Assembly: GCA_021778975.1 (NCBI GenBank)
Contig: JAJYBO010000006.1
Coordinates: forward strand, 1-25,344
Reading direction: 5' to 3'
From: Deltaproteobacteria bacterium
GTDB taxonomy: Bacteria > Desulfobacterota > Desulfobacteria > Desulfobacterales > Desulfatirhabdiaceae
Length of the DNA stretch: 25,344 nucleotides
The notes below the pieces were generated by a model. It was not told where the DNA came from. It saw only the letters and a list, made by a program, of their open reading frames with translations, and ran no database searches. Position 1 is the first letter of the stretch. Every line of letters begins with the position of its first letter. Below are positions 1 through 7,906 of the stretch, piece by piece. Position numbers and translations under genes: made by a program.

Positions 1-2024
1 GTTTTGTGCGCCAAAATGATACCTGGCTCTTTTTTTTCAGCTTCCGGGGCTATATCGGACGGGAGCTTCTCATCACGATGACCAGCGGCTGCGCGGGCTT
101 TTTTACCGCCGAAGAGGTGGAAAATTCGGGCGGCATCATCCTGACCGAGGACGAGCGCCGGCCGGTTTCCGGCAAGAGGCCTGCGGACTGGAAACCGCCG
201 GTTCCGATGGCGGCGGCCGAATCCTACGGCGACGCCCAGGTGGAGGCGCTGCGCGCGGGAAATCTTTCGGCATGTTTCGGCAGGGACTTCGACGGCATCC
301 GTCTTCCGGATTCGCTTCGGCTCCCCGGCGGACGCATGCGCCTGAACGACCGGATACTGAGTCTGGAGCCTTCCGGCGGGCGTTACGGTCTGGGGATGAT
401 CCGCGGTCAGGCGGACATCCATCCGGATGACTGGTTTCTGACCTGTCATTTCGTGGACGATCCCGTCATGCCCGGAACGCTGATGTACGAATGCTGCGCA
501 CACACCCTGCGGGTGTTCATCCAGCGGCTGGGATGGGTCAGCGAGACGCCCGGCGTCTGTTTTGAGCCGGTTCCGGGGGTTCAGAGCGTTCTGAAATGCC
601 GGGGGCCGGTGACCCCGCGCACCCGCCAGGTGGTATATACCATCGAAATCCGCGAACTGGGCTACATGCCGGAGCCTTTCGTGATCGCCGACGCCCTGAT
701 GACGGCGGACGGACGCGACATCGTTTTATTCCGCAGCATATCCATGAAAATGACCGGCGTCACCCGGTCAGAAATCGAGACTTTCTGGAAAAACCGGCTT
801 TCGGAAAACCGTCGAATAACGTCTGAAGTCATGACGCCGAAAGGCCCCGGTTCAGAAAGCCCGAATATCGCCGGAAGCCCTTCAGCCCTGTATATGACCC
901 ACCGGCAGATTCTGGCTTTTTGCATCGGAAAACCGTCAGATGCTTTCGGAGAAGCATTTCAGTCCTTCGACAGCGGCCGTTTTCTGGCCAGGCTTCCGGG
1001 CCCGCCATACCTGTTCATGGATCGGGTGGTGCACACGGAGCCGCCGGCATTTGTTCTCAAACCCGGCGGCTGGATTACCGCGGAATATGACGTATCACCG
1101 TCAGACTGGTATTTCGAGGCGGATGGCGCCGGTATTATGCCCTTTGCCGTACTTCTGGAAATCGCACTTCAACCCTGCGGGTGGCTGGCCGCGTATGTGG
1201 GATCCTCTCTATCGAATCCAAAAGACCTTCATTTCCGGAATCTCGGCGGTACGGGCATGATCCACCAAGATGTTTTCCCGGATACCGGAACGCTCACCAT
1301 GCGGTGCCGCATGACACAGGTGTCGGCGGCCGGTGATATGATTATCGAATCTTTCGACTTTCAGGTAATGTCGAAAAACCAGATGATCTATGACGGCCAC
1401 ACCACGTTCGGATTTTTTACGCCGGAAGCCCTGAAGCAACAAAAGGGACTGCGCGGCGCCGAAACCTGGAAACCCGCGGCTGAAAATGCACACGGCAAGG
1501 CATTCGCGCTTCCGGATATGCCGCCGTTTTCTCCGGAGGATACATCGCGGGGTTCGAAGGTTTTTCCCCCGCACATGACGCTGCCCGCCAGAGCGCTGCG
1601 CATGATGGACGCTGTCACGAAATTCATTTCAGACGGCGGGCCGCACGGGTTGGGGTATATCCGGGGCGAAAAGACCGTGCGTCCGGACGAGTGGTTTTTT
1701 CATGCCCATTTTTACCAGGATCCGGTGTGGCCCGGTTCTCTGGGAATCGAGGCGCTGATGCAGCTTATCAAGTGCATCGCTATCGCCAAATGGCCGGAGC
1801 AAGTTCCGGATCACCGGTTTTCACTGGTAACCGGAATGGAACACGCCTGGACGTACCGGGGACAGGTCATCCCCGAAAACCGCAGCGTTGCCGTGGAAGC
1901 CGTGGTCATGCAGCAGGAAACCTCTCCGTCTCCCTGGCTCATTGCCGATGGGATTTTGAGTGTGGATGGGCTGCCCATTTATGAAATGAACCGGTTCGGC
2001 ATCCGAATACTTCGTAATTCATAA
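1..2024 (+). CDS. pfaC: PfaC-like polyunsaturated fatty acid synthase subunit, C-terminal dehydratase region (5' truncated)
   Basis: This is the 3' end of a large gene that runs in from the left edge. The frame is open from base 3, and a GTG at 6 is only an internal codon. The product resembles the C-terminus of PUFA-synthase PfaC, which carries FabA-like double hot-dog dehydratases that introduce and keep double bonds in the growing acyl chain. Counting from the GTG, FabA-type histidine motifs HFVDDPVMPG and HFYQDPVWPG lie at about 148-157 and 568-577. An Asp/Glu-type helix motif (GIMPFAVLLEIALQPCGW) lies at 376-393. The segments AGFFTAEEV (30-38) and FGFFTPEAL (469-476) match each other, so the region is a tandem duplication: tail of an Asp-type half, a His-type half, then a complete Asp plus His pair. 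The second His motif has Trp where FabA has Met. The KS and chain-length-factor domains expected upstream are outside the window. oleA starts 19 bases later and is probably co-transcribed. Confidence 0.85.
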   Translation, partial: FVRQNDTWLFFFSFRGYIGRELLITMTSGCAGFFTAEEVENSGGIILTEDERRPVSGKRPADWKPPVPMAAAESYGDAQVEALRAGNLSACFGRDFDGIRLPDSLRLPGGRMRLNDRILSLEPSGGRYGLGMIRGQADIHPDDWFLTCHFVDDPVMPGTLMYECCAHTLRVFIQRLGWVSETPGVCFEPVPGVQSVLKCRGPVTPRTRQVVYTIEIRELGYMPEPFVIADALMTADGRDIVLFRSISMKMTGVTRSEIETFWKNRLSENRRITSEVMTPKGPGSESPNIAGSPSALYMTHRQILAFCIGKPSDAFGEAFQSFDSGRFLARLPGPPYLFMDRVVHTEPPAFVLKPGGWITAEYDVSPSDWYFEADGAGIMPFAVLLEIALQPCGWLAAYVGSSLSNPKDLHFRNLGGTGMIHQDVFPDTGTLTMRCRMTQVSAAGDMIIESFDFQVMSKNQMIYDGHTTFGFFTPEALKQQKGLRGAETWKPAAENAHGKAFALPDMPPFSPEDTSRGSKVFPPHMTLPARALRMMDAVTKFISDGGPHGLGYIRGEKTVRPDEWFFHAHFYQDPVWPGSLGIEALMQLIKCIAIAKWPEQVPDHRFSLVTGMEHAWTYRGQVIPENRSVAVEAVVMQQETSPSPWLIADGILSVDGLPIYEMNRFGIRILRNS

Positions 2025-2043
2025 CCCCTGTAACGAGTTTACC

Positions 2044-3078
2044 ATGCAATTTACTTCTGTTTATATCAACGCCATCGGGTACGAGCTGGCGCCCAATGTA
2101 CTGACATCCGAAGACATCGAAAATCGCCTGACACCGCTGTATCAGACGCTGCATTTTCAGAAAGGCCAATTGGAGATGATTACCGGCATTCGGGAGCGCC
2201 GGTTCTGGGATCCGGGATTTCACATGTATGAGGGCGCGGCGCGCGCCGCCCAAAAAGCGCTTCAGTCTTCCGCCGTTTCACCGGAACAGGTAGATATGCT
2301 GATTTACGCCGGGGTCTGCCGGGATCATCTGGAACCCGCAACCGCCTGCGCGGTGGCGCAGTCTCTGGGACTTGGCCCCCAGGCGCTGGTGCAGGATATC
2401 TCCAACGCCTGTCTGGGGGTATTGAACGGCATGATTCAGATTGCCTGCGCCATCGAACTGGGAATTGTCCGCGCCGGGCTGGTGGTTTCCTGCGAATCTT
2501 CCCGGCAGATCATGGACATCAGCATTCAGCGGATGCTGGATACCCGCGACATGGCGGTGTTCCGAAACACCGTTGCCACGCTGACGGGCGGCTCCGGCGC
2601 CGTGGCGGTTCTGCTGACCCGTGCGGACGTTTCCGCCCGGGGGCATCGCCTGGTCGGCGGCGTCGTGCAAAACGCCGTACAGCATCACAGGCTCTGCTGC
2701 TGGGGGCCGGACACCGGAATTCCAGCGAGCCTGCCGATGGTGATGGAGACCGACGCCGCCGGCGTGCTGCAACATGGCGTCGCCCTGGGGATTGAAACCT
2801 ACCGGAAATTCAGGGAAAAAATACCGTGGACAGCTCCCGATAAAATCATCTGCCATCAGGTGGGGTCAACTCATCAAAAGACCATTCTCGACGCTCTGGG
2901 GATTGGCGTCGAGAAGGATTTTGTCACCTATCCGCACCTGGGAAACATGGGGACGGTATCGCTGCCCCTGACGGCAGCCATCGCCGACGAGCGCGGCTTT
3001 CTGAAAAATGGCGACCGCGTTGGATTTTTCGGCATCGGCAGCGGGCTGAACTGTATGCTGCTGGGGGTTGAGTGGTGA
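2044..3078 (+). CDS. oleA: OleA, acyl-CoA condensing enzyme (thiolase/KAS III fold)
   Basis: OleA performs a non-decarboxylative Claisen condensation of two fatty acyl thioesters to a beta-keto acid, the first step of head-to-head olefin synthesis in the cytoplasm. The 344-aa length is usual for the family. The nucleophilic cysteine is Cys123 in DISNACLGVLNGM. The OleA-specific glutamate that acts as base is Glu97 in CRDHLEPATA. The thiolase-fold His and Asn are His271 (CHQVGSTHQ) and Asn301 (HLGNMG). The C-terminal glycine loop GIGSGLNC is present. The LEP motif and NACL context separate OleA from FabH, which lacks the glutamate. The start ATG at 2044 has only a weak ribosome binding site and lies 19 bases after the pfaC stop, so coupling to the PUFA synthase transcript is likely. 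The next gene has its own promoter. The sequence does not show substrate chain length or unsaturation. Confidence 0.92.
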   Translation: MQFTSVYINAIGYELAPNVLTSEDIENRLTPLYQTLHFQKGQLEMITGIRERRFWDPGFHMYEGAARAAQKALQSSAVSPEQVDMLIYAGVCRDHLEPATACAVAQSLGLGPQALVQDISNACLGVLNGMIQIACAIELGIVRAGLVVSCESSRQIMDISIQRMLDTRDMAVFRNTVATLTGGSGAVAVLLTRADVSARGHRLVGGVVQNAVQHHRLCCWGPDTGIPASLPMVMETDAAGVLQHGVALGIETYRKFREKIPWTAPDKIICHQVGSTHQKTILDALGIGVEKDFVTYPHLGNMGTVSLPLTAAIADERGFLKNGDRVGFFGIGSGLNCMLLGVEW

Positions 3079-3089
3079 CTGATTAGTTG

Positions 3090-3118
3090 TTGACAGCCAA
3101 AAACTCTTGATGTAGTTT
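3090..3118 (+). promoter_or_regulatory. Candidate sigma-70-type promoter for the Ala/Pro-repeat protein gene
   Basis: A perfect -35 box TTGACA (3090-3095) is followed by 17 bases and a weak -10 box TAGTTT (3113-3118, three of six consensus bases). It begins 12 bases after the oleA stop and about 70 bases before the next start codon. This suggests the small secreted protein is expressed separately from the pfa/oleA transcript. Confidence 0.45.
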
Positions 3119-3126
3119 TCGCAGCC

Positions 3127-3157
3127 ATAGGAGCAGTTTCCTATCATTTCATTTTTT
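3127..3157 (+). terminator. Weak hairpin plus T-run after oleA (possible terminator or leader hairpin)
   Basis: ATAGGA (3127-3132) pairs with TCCTAT (3139-3144) around a six-base loop, and a run of six T residues follows at 3152-3157. The six-base stem is weak and AT-rich. It could end the pfaC-oleA transcript or be a leader hairpin in the mRNA started at the promoter just upstream. Confidence 0.3.
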
Positions 3158-3187
3158 AAAACACAAAAGAAGGAGGGTAACCCAGTA

Positions 3188-3667
3188 ATGAAAAAGTTAA
3201 TGTCCGTAGTAGCAGCATTTGCATTTGCACTGACATTTACCACAATGGCAATGGCAGCGCCCAAAAAAGCTGAAAAAAAAGTTGAGACCAAGACCGTAAA
3301 GGTTCAGGTAGTCAAAGTTGAAAAAGCCAAAAAAGGCGTGTTGCTGGAAGTGAAGGTAGATGGAAAAGTTCACGTTTACCATGTGACAAAGGCTGCTCTA
3401 AAAGACGCGGAAACGCTTAAGAATGGTGAGACAGCAGAATTGACGCTGCACGGTATGTGGGTTCATGCGATAAAAGCGACGCCTGCAGCTCCGGCGCCTG
3501 CAAAACCGGCGGCTCCGGCTCCGGCTCCGGCAAAACCGGCAGCACCCGCTCCAGCGCCTGCAGCTCCGGCTGCGCCCGCTCCAGCCCCTGCAGCTCCGGC
3601 CGCACCCGCTCCAGCGCCCGCACCACCGGCTGCACCCGCTCCGGCCCCTGCGCCTGCCCAAAAATAA
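3188..3667 (+). CDS. Secreted protein with Ala/Pro decapeptide repeats, function unknown
   Basis: I do not recognise a family for this 159-aa protein. It has a clear Sec signal peptide (residues 1-23, Lys-Lys start, hydrophobic core, AMA cleavage site). A Lys-rich segment follows (25-50), then a small beta-rich region (36-97) with alternating Val/Lys/Glu residues. The tail consists only of Ala and Pro with rare Lys: an eight-residue unit, then five decapeptides of the form PAAPAPAPAx at 107-156, ending AQK. Such tails are usually extended spacers that cross the periplasm or touch peptidoglycan; that role is inference. A strong ribosome binding site (AAGGAGG) stands ahead of ATG 3188. Its own promoter and a strong terminator make it a single-gene unit placed between oleA and oleB on the same strand. 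A link to hydrocarbon synthesis is not shown by the sequence. Confidence 0.8.
   Translation: MKKLMSVVAAFAFALTFTTMAMAAPKKAEKKVETKTVKVQVVKVEKAKKGVLLEVKVDGKVHVYHVTKAALKDAETLKNGETAELTLHGMWVHAIKATPAAPAPAKPAAPAPAPAKPAAPAPAPAAPAAPAPAPAAPAAPAPAPAPPAAPAPAPAPAQK
3506..3655 (+). repeat. Five in-frame 30-bp tandem repeats encoding an Ala/Pro decapeptide
   Basis: Five consecutive 30-bp units encode PAAPAPAPA followed by K, A, A, P or P. The units differ at synonymous positions, so they are not recent perfect copies, but the period is exact. A shortened 24-bp unit precedes them at 3482-3505. Copy number may vary between strains through slippage or recombination. Confidence 0.8.
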
Positions 3668-3689
3668 GGCTTGATTTTTAAGACAACTC

Positions 3690-3724
3690 AAAAAAAAGTG
3701 GCGTATTTTACGCCACTTTTTTTT
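3690..3724 (+). terminator. Strong rho-independent terminator, symmetrical and likely bidirectional
   Basis: GTGGCGTA (3698-3705) pairs with TACGCCAC (3709-3716) around a TTT loop. Flanking A7 and T7 runs extend the stem, and more T residues follow. It lies 23 bases after the stop of the Ala/Pro protein gene. It separates that gene from oleB, so oleB needs its own promoter downstream; I found no convincing one in 3725-3840. Confidence 0.9.
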
Positions 3725-3840
3725 TCCAATTTCAACCAATCCGAATGACGCGCTGGCGCTGGTTCCGTTCGATAGGATGCCAAAATCCATAAGCATCACC
3801 GGCGCCTCAAGTTCGCCCTCTACACTGTTACCGAAACCAC

Positions 3841-4764
3841 ATGCGCAATCCTACAATACCCCAAATATCGTTACACCTGCCCGAATTGGGCCAACTGTAT
3901 CCGTTCACATCTCATTTCGTGAAGATTGGCGAATTCAACTACCACTATCTGGATGAAGGCCAGGGCGATCCTGTCGTCATGGTACACGGCAATCCCACAT
4001 GGTCGTTTTATTTCCGAAATCTGGTGGCGGGGCTGTCACCACATTATCGCAGCATCGTCCCCGATCATATCGGTTGCGGACTGTCGGATAAACCCACGGA
4101 AGATCGCTACGACTTCAGACTGTCCTCCCGCATAGACGATCTGGAATTCCTGCTGGCGCACCTGGGCCTGAATCGCCCGATCACACTGATCCTGCATGAC
4201 TGGGGAGGCGCCATCGGCATGGGGTACGCGCTGCGGCATCCGGACACCATTTCACGGATCATCCTGCTCAATACCGCGGCCTTTTTTCCGCCTCGTGGGA
4301 AAAAACTGCCCCTGCGCCTCCAACTGCTGAGACAATTTCGTTCCTTTGCCAGAATTGCGGTGTTGGGAGGCAATCTTTTCGCCAGAGCCGCACTGGTTAT
4401 GGCGCCATACACCCGGCTGGATCGAAGTGTGCAAAAAGGACTGATCGCCCCCTATGATTCCTGGAATCACCGCCTGGCCACCCTGAAATTTGTCGAGGAT
4501 ATTCCTCTGCACCCCGCGGATCCCAGTTACCCCGACATCAAATACATTGACGAACATCTCCAAAAGCTTTCCGGCATTCCGATGCTGATCTGCTGGGGCG
4601 TCCATGATTTCGTTTTCGATATGGATTACCTGGAAGAATGGCGCCGGCGGTTTCCGAACGCGCAGGTGCATGAATATCCCCAGGCAGGGCACTACCTGCT
4701 CGAAGATATCCCGCATCTGATTCTGGAAAAAGTGTTAAACTTCTTGAAAACTCCGGTTTCCTGA
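3841..4764 (+). CDS. oleB: OleB, alpha/beta-hydrolase beta-lactone decarboxylase
   Basis: OleB removes CO2 from the cis-beta-lactone made by OleC and yields the cis-olefin. It is related to haloalkane dehalogenases. The 307-aa protein shows the oxyanion and halide-pocket motif HGNPTWSFYFRNL (Asn51, Trp54), nucleophile Asp120 in ILHDWGGAIG with Trp121, acid Asp256 in WGVHDFVFD, and general base His284 in QAGHYLLED. Taken alone it could be called a haloalkane dehalogenase. oleC follows 67 bases downstream and oleA is nearby, so OleB is the better call. It is a free-standing protein, unlike the OleB-OleC fusions of some actinobacteria. The start ATG 3841 has a poor ribosome binding site but gives the normal family length. 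Confidence 0.88.
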   Translation: MRNPTIPQISLHLPELGQLYPFTSHFVKIGEFNYHYLDEGQGDPVVMVHGNPTWSFYFRNLVAGLSPHYRSIVPDHIGCGLSDKPTEDRYDFRLSSRIDDLEFLLAHLGLNRPITLILHDWGGAIGMGYALRHPDTISRIILLNTAAFFPPRGKKLPLRLQLLRQFRSFARIAVLGGNLFARAALVMAPYTRLDRSVQKGLIAPYDSWNHRLATLKFVEDIPLHPADPSYPDIKYIDEHLQKLSGIPMLICWGVHDFVFDMDYLEEWRRRFPNAQVHEYPQAGHYLLEDIPHLILEKVLNFLKTPVS

Positions 4765-4831
4765 TGTAACCTGCCACAGTTTTTCCACAATCTGACAGCA
4801 TCAAAACAGACTGAATATCGGCTCGGAGGCC

Positions 4832-6547
4832 ATGTCCTCCAATTCATATAAAATTACGGATTTCCGGATGACAATAGAACTTCAACCCAAATCCGACTCT
4901 CAAACGATGAATATCGCTTCTCATCTGAATTATATGGCGCGAATTCAGCCATATAAACGGGCGGTCGTATTTCCGGCAGGCAGAGATGAGGATGGCAGAG
5001 TCACCTACACCCAACTGACGTTTCGGCAACTGGATATGGAATCCGACTGCCTGGCCATCGGCCTCGAATCCATCGGCATCACACGAGGGGTTCGCACCGT
5101 ACTGATGACGCCCCCGGGTCTCGATTTTTTCGCGCTGGTCTTTGCATTGTTCAAAACCGGCGCCGTACCGGTGGTGGTGGATCCGGGTATGGGGATACCG
5201 AGACTTCTTTCCTGCATGAAAGAGAGCAAACCCGAAGCGTTCATCGGCATCTCCAAAGCCCATGCGTTTAGGAAATGGCATCCATCAGCGTTCAAGACGG
5301 TCAAAAAATGTGTCACCGTGGGGTCCAAGTGGTTTTGGGGAGGCGACACCCTGAAAAATCTCAGGACAACTCAGTGGCAGCCGTATCCACCGGTTCCTGT
5401 GCCAAAGCATGAAACCGCCGCCATTTTGTTTACCACAGGCAGCACCGGGCCCGCCAAAGGCGTCGTCTATACCCATGAAAACTTCGATGCGCAAATTCGG
5501 CGCATTCAGGCGCACTTTCAAATTGACAGCGATGAAATTGACCTGCCGACATTTCCGCTGTTCGCACTTTTCGATCCGGCCCTGGGCATGACGGCCGTCA
5601 TCCCCGACATGGATCCCACACAACCTGCCCGGGTAGATCCGGAAAAAATTATCGAAGCCATCATCAATCAGGGGGTCACCAACATGTTCGCATCCCCTGC
5701 CCTTCTGGATCGGGTCGGCAAATTCGGTAAACAAAACAACATCAAACTGCCATCTCTCAAACGGGTGGTATCGGCAGGCGCACCGGTATCGCCCGCCAAT
5801 ATCGAACAGTTCAGTCACCTGCTCTGCGACAACGCCCAGGTACACACGCCTTACGGCGCAACCGAAGCGGTTCCGGTGCTCTCCATCGCCAGCGATGAAA
5901 TTCTGTCCGATACCCGAAAATTGACCGAAAAGGGATATGGCGTCTGCGTTGGACGCCCCATCGAAGATATTCAGGTGCGGATCATCAAGATCGGCGACGC
6001 GCCCATTGCACGCTGGAGCGAAGATTTGATCGTACCCCCGGCTGAAATCGGTGAAATTGTGGTGAAAGGCGATCTGGTCAGCCGCGGATATTTCGAAAAC
6101 CGCGACGCCGACAGTTTACACAAAATCCATGACGGCAAAGATGTGTGGCATCGCATGGGCGATCTGGGCTGGATGGATACCAAGGGCCGGATATGGTTCT
6201 GCGGCAGAAAAAATCACCGGGTTCAAACCCCTTCAGGAACCCTTTACACCATTCCATGTGAAGCTGTTTTCAACAACCATCCGGATGTCATGCGCAGCGC
6301 GCTGGTTGGCGTCGGCAAACCTCCCAAGCAGAGACCGGTCATTTGCATCCAGACACACCAGAACAATGCCGCCCTCCACGGCGGCGACGTCGAGCATGAG
6401 CTTCTGGAGCTGGCGTCCCAAAACGTGCTGACCCGTGGTATAGACACCATTTTGTTTCACAAGAACTTTCCGGTGGATGTTCGGCATAACGCCAAAATTT
6501 ACCGGGAAGAACTGGCGGTATGGGCGGAACGCCAGTTGAGACAATAA
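4832..6547 (+). CDS. oleC: OleC, AMP-ligase-like beta-lactone synthetase
   Basis: OleC belongs to the ANL (acyl-CoA synthetase) superfamily. It uses ATP to activate a beta-hydroxy acid, which closes to a beta-lactone. The 571-aa protein has the phosphate-binding loop ILFTTGSTGPAKGVVYTHEN at 198-217, an A5-type motif TPYGATEAVPV near 340, a GDLGWMDTKGRIWFCGRKN block near 450, and the C-terminal lysine Lys555 (RHNAKIYREE). The N-terminal text, with VVDPGMG around 116 and KWFWGG near 166, is of OleC type rather than a CoA ligase. ATG 4832 is preceded closely by GGAGG; Met13 at 4868 is a possible alternative. It probably shares a transcript with oleB and runs 11 bases short of the amidohydrolase gene. 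Confidence 0.9.
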   Translation: MSSNSYKITDFRMTIELQPKSDSQTMNIASHLNYMARIQPYKRAVVFPAGRDEDGRVTYTQLTFRQLDMESDCLAIGLESIGITRGVRTVLMTPPGLDFFALVFALFKTGAVPVVVDPGMGIPRLLSCMKESKPEAFIGISKAHAFRKWHPSAFKTVKKCVTVGSKWFWGGDTLKNLRTTQWQPYPPVPVPKHETAAILFTTGSTGPAKGVVYTHENFDAQIRRIQAHFQIDSDEIDLPTFPLFALFDPALGMTAVIPDMDPTQPARVDPEKIIEAIINQGVTNMFASPALLDRVGKFGKQNNIKLPSLKRVVSAGAPVSPANIEQFSHLLCDNAQVHTPYGATEAVPVLSIASDEILSDTRKLTEKGYGVCVGRPIEDIQVRIIKIGDAPIARWSEDLIVPPAEIGEIVVKGDLVSRGYFENRDADSLHKIHDGKDVWHRMGDLGWMDTKGRIWFCGRKNHRVQTPSGTLYTIPCEAVFNNHPDVMRSALVGVGKPPKQRPVICIQTHQNNAALHGGDVEHELLELASQNVLTRGIDTILFHKNFPVDVRHNAKIYREELAVWAERQLRQ

Positions 6548-6558
6548 ACGGAAACGAC

Positions 6559-7884
6559 ATGACAGCACCCACGATACACGATTGTGACATTCTGGTTCAC
6601 AACGGCCTGATCCTGACGATGGATCCGCAGCGCCAGATCATCTCCGACGGCATGGTCGCCATCCGGAAAGACGCCATCGTATATGTCGGCCCTAAAACCG
6701 CATCCGTAGCCAGCGATGTGACCCTCGATGCGCAAGGAGGCATTATCCTTCCGGGGCTTGTCAACGGCCATACCCATACCGCCATGACCCTCTTCAGAGG
6801 GCTTGCCGACGACCTGCCCCTCATGGAATGGCTGACCGGTTATATTTTTCCTGCGGAAAGCCGGATAGATGCAGATTTTGTGCATGTCGGCGCGCTTCTG
6901 GCCTGTGCGGAAATGATATATTCCGGCGTCACCACGTTCTGCGACATGTATCTGTTCGAAGACGAAGTCGCCAAAGCCTCTCAAGAATCCGGCATGAGAA
7001 GTCTGGTCGGCGAAGTGCTTTACGATTTTCCATCTCCCCATTACGGGGCCATTGAAAACGGCTTCGCTTATACGGAACATCTGATCGAGAAATGGAAAGA
7101 CGATCCGCTGGTTTCCATCGCGGTCGAACCCCATGCGCCCTATACGTGCAGCCCGGAGCTGCTCCGCACCGCCCATGCCATTTCTCGACGTCATAACGTT
7201 CCGCTGGTGATCCATCTGGCGGAAACCCAAACAGAAGTGGCGGAAATCCAGAACCGTTACGGAAAATTACCTGTAGAGCATCTCGAATCACTCGGTATCC
7301 TGGGGCCGCATCTCATCGCCGATCATTGCGTTCATATAAACGATTCCGAAATCGAACGACTGACACAACATCACGTCAACATTGTCAGCAATCCGGAAAG
7401 CAACATGAAACTGGCAAGCGGCGTCTCTCCCATCGCCACCCTCATCGCAAGAGGTCTCACTGTGGGGCTGGGTACGGATGGATGCGCCTCCAACAATAAC
7501 CTGGACATGTTTCAAGAAATGGACACGGTTGCCAAGCTTCAGAAGATCGCCCAAATGGACCCAACAGCATTGGACGCGGTCACGGTTCTGAAAATGGCTA
7601 CCTGCAATGGCGCCAGGGCGCTGGGCATGGGCGACATCATCGGCTCGCTGGAACCCGGTAAAAAGGCGGACATCATCGTTGTGGATACTGCCAAACCGCA
7701 TTTGACTCCCATGTATAATCCGTATTCTCACCTGGTATATGCGGCTTCCGGCGCGGATGTGCGTCATTCCATCATCAACGGCAAACTGGTGATGAAAGAC
7801 CGGAAGCTGCTGACCCTTAATGCGGATGATATCATGGCCAGGGCCAATGAAAAAGCGGCTCTGGTGAAACAGTGGGTCGCATAA
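6559..7884 (+). CDS. mtaD: Amidohydrolase of the MTA/SAH (or 5'-deoxyadenosine) deaminase family
   Basis: This is a metal-dependent deaminase of the TRZ/ATZ family. Relatives convert 5'-methylthioadenosine, S-adenosylhomocysteine or 5'-deoxyadenosine to the inosine analogue, recycling by-products of methyl transfer and radical-SAM chemistry. In the 441-aa protein, metal ligands are visible at His71/His73 (GLVNGHTHTAM), then His219 and Glu222 (VIHLAETQTE), His256 or His259 (ADHCVHINDSE) and Asp307 (GLGTDGCASNNN). The frame is open from ATG 6520, which would overlap oleC. I chose ATG 6559 because the family starts near here and it avoids the overlap. Position after oleC suggests one operon. A direct link to olefin synthesis is not evident, and the exact nucleoside substrate cannot be read from sequence. 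Confidence 0.85.
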   Translation: MTAPTIHDCDILVHNGLILTMDPQRQIISDGMVAIRKDAIVYVGPKTASVASDVTLDAQGGIILPGLVNGHTHTAMTLFRGLADDLPLMEWLTGYIFPAESRIDADFVHVGALLACAEMIYSGVTTFCDMYLFEDEVAKASQESGMRSLVGEVLYDFPSPHYGAIENGFAYTEHLIEKWKDDPLVSIAVEPHAPYTCSPELLRTAHAISRRHNVPLVIHLAETQTEVAEIQNRYGKLPVEHLESLGILGPHLIADHCVHINDSEIERLTQHHVNIVSNPESNMKLASGVSPIATLIARGLTVGLGTDGCASNNNLDMFQEMDTVAKLQKIAQMDPTALDAVTVLKMATCNGARALGMGDIIGSLEPGKKADIIVVDTAKPHLTPMYNPYSHLVYAASGADVRHSIINGKLVMKDRKLLTLNADDIMARANEKAALVKQWVA

Positions 7885-7906
7885 TATCCTGAAGGAGGAT
7901 TTTTTC

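Noticed and set aside
3398..3799. Arg/Cys/Gly-rich minus-strand frame across the Ala/Pro repeats
   Set aside because: It is the complement of a GC-rich tandem repeat and runs through the terminator; no start signals.
3841..4764. Haloalkane dehalogenase
   Set aside because: Motifs fit both, but OleB is a member of this superfamily and lies directly before oleC.
6520..6558. Earlier ATG for the deaminase that overlaps the end of oleC
   Set aside because: The extra 13 residues do not fit the family N-terminus, and ATG 6559 avoids the overlap.
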